DNA of 64,000 nucleotides, taken from assembly GCF_046630445.1 (NCBI RefSeq), contig NC_092334.1, forward strand, positions 102,681,501 to 102,745,500, read 5' to 3'. This document shows, piece by piece, positions 11,230-23,640 of the stretch (position 1 is the first letter of the stretch; every line of letters begins with the position of its first letter). The notes below the pieces were generated by a model, which was given only the letters and a program-made list of their open reading frames with translations, was not told the origin of the DNA and did not search any database. The stretch is from Rutidosis leptorrhynchoides. Its lineage: Eukaryota; Streptophyta; Magnoliopsida; Asterales; Asteraceae. The translations under genes were made by a program, and so were the position numbers.

Positions 11230-11554
11230 CAAAAGATTTCATAGATTACGGAGTAATTTACGGAATATGTTAGGCAAAGTTTACAGTAACAGATACGCTA
11301 AGATATGAATTAGCAGATACGCTAAGATATAAATTTCGTCTATACATTATTCATGTAATCAATGCAGTAAGATGTGTCTAGACTAAGAATGATAAGCAGG
11401 TAATTTTCTAAGGGTGATAAGCAGATGATTTCCGACTAGAAATGATAAGCAAAACTTTTGACATGCAGTTAAGGTCGAAGTCCAGACTCACTAATGCATC
11501 TTAATAACTATCCGTTAGACACACTAATGCAAGACCTGGTTCGCTAAGACCACC

Positions 11555-11566
11555 GCTCTGATACCA
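11555..11566 (-). other. Primer binding site of E1 (initiator tRNA-Met type)
   Basis: On the minus strand this reads TGGTATCAGAGC, the standard plant tRNA-iMet primer site, two bases after the LTR that ends at 11569. It proves that E1 runs right to left, with its 5' LTR at 11569-14492. Confidence 0.9.
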
Positions 11567-12644
11567 ACTGAAACGACTCGTCCATATTACTATAAACGTG
11601 GTACGTTATTCATTGGTCCCATAGCGAGGTATTTGACCTCTATATGATACGTTTTAGAAAATATTTCATTCGTTTCATAAAAAGCACACTATTATTATAC
11701 ATAATGCATGTTTTAAACAAGTGGGCGATTATTTAAGAAATAATCTCCATAATACATCGGTTTCCAAATACTATACACGTGACATTACAGTTGAATATAA
11801 TACATGACAAAGGTTTTATTGAATGCAACATTTCATTTAAACAAAAGCATGAGACTCCATGCACAGCTTGCTCAGATAATGCAATAGCTGAAGACTTTTT
11901 TAAGGACCTGAGAATAAACATGCTTAAACAGTCAACACAAAGGTTGGTGAGATATATAGGTTTGGCATCGATATAAATATAGACCACAAGATTTCATAGT
12001 TATAAATATATGTACACTCGCAAGTGTATAAAAGTATTTTATAAGTTGTTGAGCGCTTCGGTAACTATATTTAACCATTAATGTGGCATATTCCCTTTAT
12101 TATGAAATCTCCCTACACTGTACCAAGTGTAGTAAAAACGAAGTACTATGCAACCGTTTATGATACTAGAGCGACTAGCCCGGTTGGGGTTGTCAAACCC
12201 GATAGATCTATTAATAGGATTCGCGCTTACATGTTCTTACAACATGTAAATATTAGTTACCAAGCTATTAGGGAAGATATGCAAGGTGGTACAACTCAAC
12301 GTAGAATATATTTTAAGTACTTGTGTCCATAGCGTAAAACATAAAATGCATGTATTCTCATCTCAAAATATTTTTAGAGTTTAAAAATGGGACTATATAC
12401 TCACAGTAGTAAAAGTATATTAATAATAAGTTTTCAACTTATTAAAAATATGACCGTCGTCCTTGGATTCACGAACCTATAACAATAATAACGATTCAGA
12501 TAATGATACGACATATGAATAAAATAAAGCAAGTTCATAGAATACTTATATAATAATTTTTAACATTTTATGTTAGTAGTTCATTGTTAGTAGTCCTTTG
12601 TTAGTAGTCCAAAATAGTCCGAAAAGTCCAACAGTCTAATAATC

Positions 12645-12646
<2 letters not shown>

Positions 12647-12692
<46 letters not shown>
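12647..12692. repeat. (TA)n microsatellite in E1 5' LTR
   Basis: About 46 bp of TA followed by a cluster of GTATTGT/GTATACGT-like short repeats (12715-12840). Confidence 0.9.
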
Positions 12693-12694
<2 letters not shown>

Positions 12695-14144
12695 CTTAGA
12701 ATTACCCCATGACGTATTGTATACGTATTGTCTTTGCATCAACCCAGAGACGTATTATATACGTATTGTCTTAGAATTAACTAAGACGTATTGTGTACGT
12801 ATTGTCTTAGGATTTATCAAAACGTATTGTATACTTATTGTGTTAGGACGTACCAAGAATATTATTATACATATATACAATCACAGAATTAACCAAGATT
12901 ATAATATTTTATTATACTACTAATAACATGTCCAAATATAAATAGAATATAGGAAAATTTAACAAGGATATGGTTAATATAGTTTTTGTAATATAAATTT
13001 CGTCCATACAACGTTAATTTTAGCAGATTTTGTTTTGCTCGCCAAATATTCATTACAACTCCGTTTAAAGTGAATCAAATTTCTATGGATTCATTAAGAA
13101 GTAAATTTTACAAAATCAATTCGAAAATTTCATCCCAAGTAGTAATTTTTAGAGCTTTACCCTCTTTTTGTTTCGGTGGACAGATTTGGAAAAAATCCCG
13201 GCATCCACCCAATATATGATTTTTGATAAAATACTTCCACTTTGTCTAAAATCATGGAAAAAATTACTGGAAGTCTTATTTACATATATTAACATATTTC
13301 CAAAGTCTTAGCCTCAAACTCAAAGTCTAAGATAGGTTTTTAATTCCCAACCCAAAACAGTCTGCTTTTTACCGAATGGAGATTAAAGGATATATGTTAA
13401 GTTTCAAGGTGTTCTTCATATGTAAAAGTTATAAGTTCTTATATTAACTTAATATAACATCATAATACATATAAATAAGTGTTATTAGAGTTAAGTTAGA
13501 AAGATTAGATTAGTTTTTCAAACAAGCTTGGTGTTCACCAAAACAAGTTCTAGTTTTTACAAGTTTTATAAGTATAATAAGATAGCAACTATACAAGGAA
13601 TTGAACAAGGATTTTGAGAAGTATTTTACCTTGATTATGAAGAGGAAATTTTCTGAGATTAAAGTATGATATGAGAGCATTCAAGTGTGTGTTTTTAGTT
13701 TAAGAAAATGTGGAGTAAAAATGAGTTAAAATGGTCCTTATTTATAAGCTTATAATTTTGGCTTTTAGTAAAAATATCTAAGATAAGTTAATTTGTATTA
13801 AGTCATGCATGACATAATAAATTGATTAGGTCATGGATGACATATTACACAAATAATTACAGATTTCTATTGGTATATACCAATAGTAAATACTTCTAGA
13901 AGCTGTGTATAATACGGGTAAAAATACCGTATGAATGCGAGTAGAATTCTTGAGGAAATTGAACGGAAATACGAGTATAGCTATCCTTTATATGTATTGG
14001 TATATTATAAAGTGTATTCAATACTTTTAAGGATGTATTTATACTCGTAATACATTATATGTAAATATGTTTTAACATAAGTTAATTACGTCGTTTAAAT
14101 AGTAACAAATATATTGTTCATAAATTCTTTAAATTAGTAGTATG

Positions 14145-14148
<4 letters not shown>

Positions 14149-14226
<78 letters not shown>
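14149..14226. repeat. (TA)n microsatellite in E1 5' LTR
   Basis: About 78 bp of uninterrupted TA. Confidence 0.95.
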
Positions 14227-14229
<3 letters not shown>

Positions 14230-14492
14230 CTTTGTTAATATACTTAATGAGATATTTAATTATCATATTTTCAAGTTAAATATATATAAATCCATATATA
14301 TACACAATAATTAAACAATTAAACAATTAAATCAAGTTATGACGTTCGTGAATTGTCGGAATAAAAGGGTGACCAAAAGCTTGTGTAAAACTCTTTCCGG
14401 AGGTTCAAGATTTATTAAAATTCATTGCTTATCAAGTCGGAATTATATAAAGATTAAGTTTAAATTTGGTCGGAAATTCCCGGGTCGTCACA

Positions 14493-15384
14493 TCTTCGTA
14501 GCTGCACTTTAACACATCTTGATGCACATGAGATAACGATGCATCATAACGAGTCCTTGAGTAATTTCATGAAGCGATACACGCTTGAAGCACAAAAGAT
14601 ACCTGATTGTCCAGAGTCGCAGCTAGTGTCCAGTTTCATTTTCTGTTTGGATCAGCGAAGGTTTAGTGCACTTGTTCATACATTAAGGTATGACTTGCCA
14701 AAAACTCTGCATCAGGGGTTGGAAGTTGCACAAAAACATGTTCGAGCTGGTGAGCGAGGACTAAGCAAGTTTGATGGTAGCAGCAGTAGCAAACCGCACA
14801 ACGGAGGGCGGTACTTTGACAAAAATCAGAGGAGGAATGACAATTCCAATGGTGGATGGAGAGGCAACAATCATCCCAATGATTTTCATCACAACAGAAG
14901 GCCAATAGAGAGGCATCCATTGATAATGGCGCTGACTAAAACTCCAAAAGAGATTCTTTTCACTGAGCCAATCCGGACTACTTTCAATCCTCCAGCACCT
15001 ATGGAGGAAAGAGAGGGTCCAAAAAGTGAACTATGGTGTGACTTTCATGAGGCATGGGGTCATGATACAGATAATTGCAAATCTTTAATGAGAGAAATCA
15101 TCGCAAAGATCAAAGCAGGAGAGTTAAATCACTTGTTGCCAGGAAAACAATATAGGAGAAATGATCCTCGCAGGAAATTTGGATGGCAGAAGAATGATGG
15201 TGGAAGAGGTCGTCGAGGTGAGAACAGAAGAAGGGAAGAGCATGACGGAAGAGATAACAGAAACCAGTACGGAGACCGGATAACGGAGCGTGAGCCAACT
15301 CCAGATGTTGTAATTAAAATGGTGTGGTTGAATGGTAGTTACTATGAGGACAGTGAGCAGTTGGATAACAATGTTGATAGCTGA
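14493..15384 (+). pseudogene. Gag polyprotein fragment (Retrotrans_gag type), 5' truncated
   Basis: The frame is open from the E1 junction; an internal Met lies at 14539. ESLSNFMKRYTLEAQKI is the typical start of the C-terminal half of the retrotransposon gag domain. A long basic Asn/Gly/Arg-rich linker follows, then WCDFHEAWGHDTDNC, the Cys/His signature seen in Tat/Ogre-type gags (CxFHxxxGHxTxxC), followed by a basic Arg-rich tail. The protein would package element RNA. The N-terminal half is missing because E1 inserted here. Confidence 0.75.
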
Positions 15385-15426
15385 AGATATGCTCCAATCA
15401 TTTTTCAACCAATTCAAAATTGGGCC

Positions 15427-15945
15427 TTGTCCGTTCAGCCAGTGGTCATTTCAGCAGAAATTGCAAACAAGTTCATTAGCTGTATCTATACGAATACCGG
15501 TAGTGAAGCTGATATCATTTATTGGCATTGTTTGAAGACTTTTCCAAGGCATGTGCAGGATAGAGCTAGGTGGATGAGTTTGAAGGTTTCAGGATTGACT
15601 GGAGCACCGGTGAACGCCATGGGGCGAATTCGTTTGGAGGTTGTTATGGGAACATTCCCATTACTAAGAACTGAAACAATCAATTTCACTATTTTAGATG
15701 GCAATTCTTGATTCAATGTCCTTTTTGAAAGAACAGCGTTGGCTAAATTTGGAGCAATTACATCAACTGCTCATGCAGAAATCAGATTCCCAACTCCTAA
15801 CGGAGTAGCTGCCATACATTCACAGTATGTGGCACCAACTAGGGAACGTTCCACATTTGCAAATTTGCCAGACGGTAGAACAAATCAGAGAAGGCGTAAT
15901 CGGTTGTTCAGAGAGGATGAAGTTCAGGAATTTCTCATACCATGA
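15427..15945 (+). pseudogene. Retroviral-type aspartic protease relic
   Basis: The segment around 15487 reads YTNTGSEADIIY where an active enzyme has D-T-G-S-S-A-D: the catalytic Asp is Asn (GAT/GAC to AAT). An in-frame TGA at 15709-15711 interrupts the conserved DGNS-FNVLFERTALAKFGA stretch, which then continues in the same frame. Both lesions make it inactive. It follows gag by about 40 bp, the usual gag-pro order. Confidence 0.75.
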
Positions 15946-16974
15946 TCAAACTTTCACGCCGGACAGCGCTCCTTCTTACAGAGATAAGTAATGATCCATC
16001 CAAGGAATGAGCTTCCCCAGAGCCCAATCCCGTGGAGGGCGCTTGGCGTGTGAAGACCAGTTTGTTAGCATTTTCTGAAGAGCAAAGTTTATCAATTTAC
16101 TGTAAACCATTGTGCTTATTTTACAGTGCCTATGTTAACAATTGCATACATTAAACGTTCATGATGTACTAATTAGGCTTGATCCACCTAAATTCATCAT
16201 AAATTCTTTATGTACTGCACATTATCGATCAATAAAATTTTATATTTTTCTTATGCAAAGTGCTGCCTGTGACAAATGTAAAACATTGCATTTATATCCT
16301 GCCCACAGAAGGAGAGTATTTTTTATACCTCCGATGGCGGAAGCTTTTGTGCCGGCCAGCAACAGGCACAAGGGATCGGCTAGAAAATGTTAAAATTTTA
16401 CTAGAACGCACCGAGGCAAAATACAAAAATCAGATACTTGTCATGACAAACATTGTAAAAAACTTACTTCACAGAACGAAAAAAGTTTCTATATTATTTA
16501 AAGGCAAAAATATTTCCCAATTCTTCCTCATAAACTTTATGACGGAAGGCGTATGATGGACAGGTTATTAATTCATAACCACTATTTAAAAATACTTCAA
16601 AACTATTCCTCATAAAATTTATGACGGAAGGTGTATAGCGGGAAGATTATTTTATAATCACTAACCAACAATATTACATAATTGGTCATCATCAATGCGT
16701 ATGATGGACTCTGATGTCCTACAAATTATTTGAAGGCATGATCTTTGCAAAAGTATAATTTCAGTTAGATATTATTAATTCAGCAGAAGTTATACAATAT
16801 ACAATTGTACATAACAATTTTATGATATGTGCATAGCAGATTTGTTTTAAAGGCAACATCAACATATTTGGAGCAAGCATACAAACAAGCATAATCATTC
16901 AAAACAGCATATGTTTATGACATCAAAAATAGTAAAGTTTATTACAAGCATTGTTCAGAAATTTTTTACATAAT
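15946..16974 (+). other. Tat element spacer between protease and antisense gene, no gene seen
   Basis: AT-rich stretch without recognisable coding sequence, where RT, RNase H and integrase would lie in an autonomous element. It includes an imperfect two-copy repeat with TTTATGACGGAAGG at about 16538 and 16619. Confidence 0.55.
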
Positions 16975-19433
16975 TCATGAAAACTCTACACCAAGCACAT
17001 CCTTGGCAGACGACTCTTCCCTGCTACACACCTCATCATAAACATCAATTTTAAGATTTATCAGTTTCTCCTTTGTTTCTTCAACCTTCTCCAGGGTTCC
17101 AGGATGTATAAGGTTAGCAATAGCAGGAGGGAGAGTCTGGTTTGGGGCAAGGCGTCTTGTTAACTTGTCTGCAACATCAGAAATGGAATGGGTGCGAATA
17201 GCATCAACGTAATCATGGTAGGGATCCCCAACAAGTTTGGATCCAAGAACTTTGGCTATCACACCCGGTATTCCCTTCTTTAGTTCGGCAAAGTTAGCCT
17301 CACCGGCCTCCGCCCTCCGCAGAAGCTCAGCAGACTTTTCCCTTTCAGCATTCAGCTGCTTCTCCAGATCACTAACCTTCACCTGCTCCTCCTCAACTTT
17401 CTTCCTTTCAGCCTCCACCAATTTATCCTTCTCCTTTTGCATGGCAGCAGCAGCATCTTGAGCATTTTTCAACTCAGTTTCTTTAGCCTTTACCATTTTC
17501 TGGGCTTTAGCCAAGGCACGTTCAGTATCAATAGCTCTCTTGCGAGCATTTGCACCTTCAGCCATCTCAGTATGGGCTACGGCAAGCACAGACTCCTGAT
17601 GCTTCTGCAGTTGCAGAGAGGACTCTAGGTGGTTGATCAACAATACAGTAGTTGCAGCGGTTGATTCCCTAAGTTGATCAGAGCGGAGAGCGTTGAAATG
17701 TGGTTTTAGTTCAGGGATAGCATAACCCTGCAAAAGAAAAATAAGATGATCAATATTGACAATTCATGTAAAAAGAATGCAAGCACATAATTGCAACATA
17801 TTTTATCATTAATACCTGAAGAAGATTCGAAAAATCTTTCCCCTTGGTGGTAGGGTTATCAATTAACGCCTGCAGTGTCCTCACATATGAAGGAATAGAA
17901 GGCTCTTGAACATTTGATGATGTGACCGGAGGTATAGTGGTGCTGGGGGGAGGAGAATGATAGGAAGCGTCGTCTTCCGACCTCTCCTCATGAAATTCAG
18001 CTTCATCAAATAGAGTAAAGTTCTGCTCAGGAGTTTTCAGAACTTTATCTCCTTGACTTTCAAGATTCTCCTCCGGCCTCTATTTACCACCTTCAGCAGC
18101 TTTTTCTTGGTTATCATCAGAACCTGCTAAAATTACTAACATAAATAAATTAGCAAACATAACAGTTATAAGCAAAGATATATGCAGTATCAAGAAAGGG
18201 CAAAGTGGGCATACTTTTTCTACGTTTCAGCTTTGGGCTTCCCTCAGTGCTTTTTGCCCTCTTAGAGCCTATGCTCTTCTTGCATGTCTTTTTGACCGGA
18301 GGAGGAGTGGGGAGTGTCTCACCAGTAATGTCCACCGAGCCTGTTGTTTGCTGCTCAGTGGTAGTGTCCTTCGTTGTCCATTCAGAATCGGACTCACTGT
18401 CAGAACTGCTATTATTGCTTTCTTCCCCCTTTTCAGCAGCAGCAGCAGTAGCAGCCTTAGCCTCAGCTGCAACCCCATCTGCCTCCAGCTCGGTAGGCAT
18501 CTTATCACGGGCAGTGATAACCACATCATCCTCAAGGTCGAGGGATAACATAGTAGAACGAATAAGCATTTCGGTATTTGCTGCAATAATTAAACAAAGA
18601 CAAAAATAGCAATATAAGCAACAATAACATAAAGTAGACAGACATTTATGTATATTAGGATGATCATATCACATCCTACCCTTATTTTTCTGACAGAGTA
18701 CTGGCACATAAGTAGTTGGCCATTCCTGGCTTACTCTGCACAACACAAGAATCCCCTCATACTTTTCATATGATCTGGGCAGAAGGTAGAGATCTTTATG
18801 ACGATCCACTATTCGTCTCTCTACGTTGGTTATCTTCACACCCTTTCCCACACCAGGATCTAAAGGCTTCCATTTCCGGACAACAGAATACTCTTTCGGA
18901 ATTACTATCTCGTCAATAAAGAAAAATGGACTCTTCCAGTCTTTCAAGTTTGACACTTTATTAGCACCAACAAAATGTGCATTTCGTTTATTGTCAATAG
19001 TAAGCCAACACTGGCTAATCGTACGAATTCTAAATAGAGAGATAAAAACTTTAAGGCGAGGTTTAATGTTGATTGCATTGCAGTACATTTCAAACAGGAT
19101 AATTTTTTGAAGACCATGGGGGTGTATTTGGCTAAGGCAGGCTTTATAGTATCTAAGGATGCGAAGGAGAAATGTAGTAAGTGGAACACGGAGATTGCCG
19201 TGAGTAATTTGTAAAGCATATAAAGAAATTTTTCCAGCAGGAGGATCGTTGGCAGTTTGCCTGTTTGTAGGAAGAAAAGGGTTGTATTGATTAAGATGGC
19301 GAAAAGCAATCTTCAAGCCATCCAAATGGCTCGCCGTTAATGATGATGCCATTGTGCTAACCTCAGGCAGATCTGTGGTTTCTGAAGAAGAAGCCTCAAC
19401 ATGTTCTTGGCCAGTACTCAGTGCAGAAGCCAT
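16975..19433 (-). pseudogene. Antisense four-exon gene of the Tat element (putative gypsy-type transposon family), one nonsense codon
   Basis: Reading right to left, exons 19433-18680, 18580-18215, 18126-17816 and 17727-16975 join with GT/AG borders and compatible phases (754+366+311+753 = 2184 nt, 728 codons). The start at MASALS is chosen because an upstream Met (19460) adds only a hydrophobic stub. Exon 1 has a helical, basic region (LRVPLTTFLLRIL, then LQKIILFEMYCNA) resembling the plant 'putative gypsy type transposon' domain (Pfam Transposase_28). Exon 2 is acidic and Ser-rich with a basic KPKLKRRK-like end, a possible nuclear signal. Exon 4 is largely a coiled coil (about 50-150 of its 250 residues). 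The only lesion seen is an in-frame TAG at 18080-18082 in exon 3. Such proteins are known as antisense extra ORFs in Tat-lineage elements; their function is unknown. Confidence 0.65.
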
Positions 19434-19930
19434 GATAATAAAGTAAAATGGAAACAACAATTAAAGAATAACAAGTAAGATGAAGAGTAACTGACCTTGA
19501 AATATGATAAACCTTAAAAAGTTGAAAGAAAAGCTTGAAGAAAGTGATGAAGATTTATGTAGAAATGTGCTTTTTGGATCTTGGTAAAGGTAAAAAGTGA
19601 AGACAAACGGGTTATGACGGTTTATATAGGAGTTCATCAATGCAATTTTTATGGACACGATTGCGACACGTTTACGGGCAAGTTTAAACATGGGGTACGA
19701 AGTAGCACTTTTTCCAGCTAGAGGCGCGTGGAGAATCACAACCATTTAAAATTAATCATCACAGCGTCAGTAAATTTCGTCTGCAATTAATGCCTGTAAC
19801 GTTTTGCCCGATGCAAATGGAAAATGTGAAGACTTGTTTGGCAAAATATTCGAAATTTATTTCGAATATTGTTTGGCATGCGTTGGCAGAAGTTTAACAA
19901 CTTAATCCTTTTTCAAATGCTTAAGTCATT
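19434..19930 (+). other. Tat element region between antisense gene start and polypurine tract
   Basis: This should hold the promoter and 5' UTR of the antisense gene. A minus-strand TATATAAACC lies at about 19621-19630, a fair TATA box for a leftward transcript about 190 bp before the ATG. There is no other open frame of note. Confidence 0.4.
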
Positions 19931-19945
19931 AAACTGGGGGGACTT
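19931..19945 (+). other. Polypurine tract of the Tat element
   Basis: AAACTGGGGGGACTT lies immediately before the LTR start. The G6 run in a purine context is the expected plus-strand primer. Confidence 0.65.
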
Positions 19946-19947
19946 AA

Positions 19948-20442
19948 TGGTGTATCCTATCATATACACACATAAAGGCACAATGTTCGCATGAAAATAG
20001 CATCAGGAACACTGAGAACAATGGTTTTGTGAAACTATCCGTCAAGTGTTCTCCGCTGTGCAGGCTGCTTCCGTTATGCATAAGTCCTGAAGGCCGCCTA
20101 GCGCTTAAGCCCTGGCCGGAGAGCGCCACATCCAGCGCATATTTCGGATCACGAATAACAGAACATGTCATCAACTGACACGTGTCCCCGAACAATTCGG
20201 TGGATCTGTCACTATAAATAGACCCCTTGGGTCGTCATTTTACACATTCAGATATTCTGACAATTTGTGAGCAGAGACTTCACCTTTCTCTCTCACATAG
20301 TACTTTCTCTCACTAGAAGTCATCCGACTAACAGCTAAACGCTAAACGGACAACAGATTGATTAAGCCACCCCACAAATTTCCAGATCTGTGTACCGGGT
20401 CTGCAGGGATTATTTCCCAAGGGTAAAAATCAATCGTCAACA
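19948..20442 (+). repeat. 3' LTR of the Tat element
   Basis: About 495 bp from TGGTGTATCC to ATCGTCAACA, after the polypurine tract. It has a CTATAAATAGACC TATA box (20212 on) and a pyrimidine-rich probable leader. The exact first base is uncertain by 3 bp, because TGTATCC at 19951 is also possible. The 5' LTR is outside the window, so age cannot be estimated. Confidence 0.65.
20213..20220 (+). promoter_or_regulatory. TATA box in Tat LTR
   Basis: TATAAATA, followed about 30 bp later by an ACACATTC start-like context. If active, this 3' LTR promoter would transcribe rightward into the copia relic. Confidence 0.6.
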
Positions 20443-20544
20443 CTCCCCCACCTTTAGCTACATCACTTCTAGTATTGTGCTAACATACTAAGCCTTACCT
20501 CATAAGGAAATAGGTGTTAACAATTAGTATCAATTGAAAGAAAC
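20443..20544. other. Short junction sequence, nothing recognised
   Basis: About 100 bp between the Tat LTR and the first recognisable copia sequence; likely decayed copia pol. Confidence 0.4.
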
Positions 20545-20859
20545 AATACGAGCTAAATTTGAATCGCTCAGTAAAAGAAAAGTTTTCGGATTAATAGTTA
20601 TCACTTTTAAAGATGTGAAACGTATGGGATACAAATGAATTTTAATTCGAAAAGGAAATAAGAAAAATGAACTTACAAAGTCAAGCTAGAATTGTAACTC
20701 AAGGTTTTTCTCAAAGACCAGGAATTGATTATGAGGAAAATTATTCTCCTATTATGGATGCAATTACTCTTAGATACTTAATCAGCCTGGCAGTTTCTAA
20801 AAATTTAGAAATGCATCGCATGGATGTTGTTAATGCTTATCTATATGGATCACTTGATA

Positions 20860-20919
<60 letters not shown>

Positions 20920-22137
20920 GATACCTAAAGGATTATAGGTATCAGAAGCATCCAATGCAAAACCTAAAGAAATGTACTCAATCAAGTTACAAAGGTCTTT
21001 ATATGGGTTAAAACAATCGGGTCGCATGTGGTATAAACGATTAAGTGATTACTTGATAAGCAAATGGTATACAAATAATCTTATTTGCCCATGTGTATTC
21101 ATTAAGAAAACAACATCCGGATATTGATCATTGCCGTTTATGTCGATGATCTTAACATCATAGGTACAAATAAAGAGATCCATGAAGCCATTCAACTTCT
21201 AAATAAAGAATTTGAAATGAAAGATCTCGAAAAAACCAAGTATTGTCTTGGTTTGCAGATTGAGCATATGCCTAATGGTTTACTTGTACATCAAACAACA
21301 TATACAGAAAAGATTTTAAAATGTTTCAATATGGATAAGGCAAAACCATTAAGTACTCCTATAGTTGTTAGATCGCTTAATGTTGACACTGATCTATTTC
21401 GTCCCTATGAAGATCATGAAGATATTCTGGGACCAGAAGTGCCATATCTTGGTGCAATTGGAGCTCTTATGTATCTTATAAATTGTACAACACCTGACAT
21501 TTCTTTTGCAGTTAATTTGTTGGCAAGGTTCAGCTCAGCTCCTACCAAAAGACACTGGAATGGGATCAAACACATATTTCGATACCTTCGAGGAACTACT
21601 GATTTAGGATTATTTTATTCTAACGAATCAAAACAAGATTTGGTTTGTTATGCAGATGCAGGTTATTTATCTGATCCATATAAAGCTAAATCTCAATCTG
21701 GATATGTATTCCTAAATGGAGGTACTGCAATATCATGGCGTTCTCAAAAACAAACACTTGTTGCTACATCATCAAATCATGCTGAAGTGATTGCATTACA
21801 TGAAGCAACTCGGGAATATTTTTGGTTGAGATCAATGACAAAACTCATTACTGATTCTTGTGGACTAGAACGCGATAAAAATTCAACAACTATCTATGAA
21901 GATAATGCAGCTTGTATAGCACAGATGAAAGAAGGGTACATCAAAAGTGACCGAACAAAACACATACCTCCTAGATTCTTCTCATACACTCAAAATCTCA
22001 TTAAGGACAACTAGATTGAAATGAGATATGTGCAATCCAGTAAAAACTCTGCTGATCTTTTCATGAAAGCACTTCCAACTGCTATTTTCAGAACATACGT
22101 TCATAACATTGGCATGAGACATTTTCAAAAGATGTAA
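20545..22137 (+). pseudogene. Ty1/copia reverse transcriptase and RNase H relic
   Basis: Order and motifs match the 3' half of copia pol: ARIVTQGFSQRPGIDYEE, DVVNAYLYGSLDSDIY, LYGLKQSGRMWYKRL, then AVYVDDLNIIG (catalytic YVDD, 21133 on), YLGAIGALMYL, and RNase H with CYADAGYLSD, SQSGYVFL, SWRSQKQTLVATSS and YEDNAACI. The RNase H catalytic acidic positions look kept. Breaks: several frameshifts upstream of 20660; a (TA)n expansion at 20863-20916 where DSDIYMKIP should be, which shifts the frame; TAG after KGL (about 20937); TGA at about 21127; TAG at 22012. The first half of the element and the 5' LTR are missing. Confidence 0.85.
20863..20916. repeat. (TA)n expansion inside the copia RT
   Basis: The ancestral codons GAT-ATA-TAT-ATG (DIYM) provide the seed; the array is now about 54 bp and ends out of frame with the following MKIPKGL. 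Confidence 0.85.
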
Positions 22138-22297
22138 CAGCTGAAGCGATGTCTACTTGAGGGGGAGTTAACTCCATGCTGCACTCTTTTTCCCTTAGCT
22201 AAAGTTTTTTTCCATTGGGTTTTCTTTAGCAAGTTTTTAACGAGGCAATAATTTATAGTTGATATTCAACAAAACAAAATTGCTATCCAAGAGGGAG
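22138..22297 (+). other. Copia 3' untranslated region with two polypurine tracts
   Basis: GAGGGGGAG at about 22158 follows pol, and GAGGGAG at 22291-22297 directly precedes the LTR. The intervening CTTTTTCCCTT and GGTTTT segments are typical of copia 3' regions. Confidence 0.55.
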
Positions 22298-22300
22298 TGT

Positions 22301-22346
<46 letters not shown>

Positions 22347-22594
22347 TAGATATGGATAGTCAATTTTGGTATATACATATAGTCAATTTTGGTACATAAA
22401 GTATGTATTTTTATATTGAGATTTTAGACTATAAATACTCATGAATGCAAGCATTAAACTTGCACCATTTCTCACACTTACAAAGTGTTTCTTTCTTTCT
22501 CTCCATTATCATCTTTGTTCTTACACTTATTATTAGTATTCTTAATTAAGAATCAAACCACTAAAGATAGTTATAAGCATACTGAATTATAACA
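22298..22594 (+). repeat. 3' LTR of the copia element
   Basis: 297 bp with inverted ends TGTTATAA...TTATAACA. It contains a (TAA)n run, a CTATAAATACTC TATA box at about 22428 and a pyrimidine-rich leader. The right flank is ATATA (22595-22599); the paralogous empty site at 61008-61012 also reads ATATA. Confidence 0.75.
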
Positions 22595-22794
22595 ATATAG
22601 TATATATGAACATATATAAAAACTACCACTCACATTTTTTTATTCACAATTTTTTTTATTTAAAATCATTCATAGGAAAGCAGAACCCCACAACTCTTGT
22701 TTTATTCATTGAGAATTGATATATATATATATTCACCATCTAAATTACTACTTCCACCATAAACAGTGTATTAACAAATTATACTGTACAACTA

Positions 22795-22909
<115 letters not shown>

Positions 22910-23640
22910 GGGTGAAAACCGTCATATCAAAATAGTACATTAAGGCACACCAAGACTTGGTGGAATTGGTGACCAAGTAGGGTGCTTAATAAAAACCAAA
23001 ACCAAATCCACAACACGCTGATCTACATATTAAATGTTATGTTAATTTTGGTCACAATCACATTTCTTTAAATCATCATTCATTTTGTGACAACTGAAAA
23101 CACATAATATTAATATATTCTAGTTAAACTATTGCATCATACGGAGTAATCAAATTCCTTTGAATCATACTTCAATTCCAACAAGTTACAACTCCATCAA
23201 ACTTCAATTCTTTTCATAGATTTCATTTGTAACTTGGTGGAATTGAAATATTATGATTATGATTCAAAGTAATTTGACAATATATATTTTCTATTTTAAT
23301 AGTAAACAGACATATTTAATTACAAATAGTCTTCTACAGAACTTGAACACACAATTTCAATACCGCTAACAGAAAGGTCTTTCAGAGTAATTTGTCACTT
23401 AATTCAGCAAAAGACTGATAGACCATCAATTTACCTTTTACCTTGATGGGTTCCAAAATCTTTGAGTAGTGGCCCAATATAACAATTTACCAAGGCCCAA
23501 ATTAACCTACTCAGAGAAACAGTAGAAAAACATTGCATTCATACAAATTCCTGTCCTAAAACTAGCATCAACAACAAAAAAAATAATCTGAAGTTTTTCT
23601 TCTCTATTCAATGCAAAAAAAAAAAAAAAAAAAAAAAACC

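Larger units (their letters stand above)
11569..14492 (-). repeat. 5' LTR of E1
   Basis: On the minus strand it starts TGTGACGACCCGGG and ends at TTTCA, two bases before the primer site. The length is about 2.92 kb, including two (TA)n arrays (12647-12692 and 14149-14226). The TGTGACGACCCGG start is common in plant Ty3/gypsy (Tekay-like) LTRs. The downstream flank is TCTTC; the partner TSD copy lies outside the window. It holds no coding region. Confidence 0.75.
14493..20442 (+). mobile_element. Tat-lineage Ty3/gypsy element lacking pol, interrupted by E1
   Basis: The order is gag fragment (14493-15384), broken protease (15427-15945), a non-coding kilobase, an antisense spliced gene (19433-16975, minus), polypurine tract and 3' LTR. 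Antisense extra ORFs between pol and the 3' LTR are known from Tat-lineage elements such as Grande and Retand. No RT, RNase H or integrase motif is present between the protease and the antisense gene, so the element is non-autonomous. Its 5' end would lie left of the window, beyond E1, which inserted inside gag. Confidence 0.7.

Noticed and set aside
17237-17628. Plus-strand frames opposite antisense exon 4
   Set aside because: They are shadows of the coiled-coil coding exon; Ser/Leu-rich composition reflects the complement of Glu/Lys codons.
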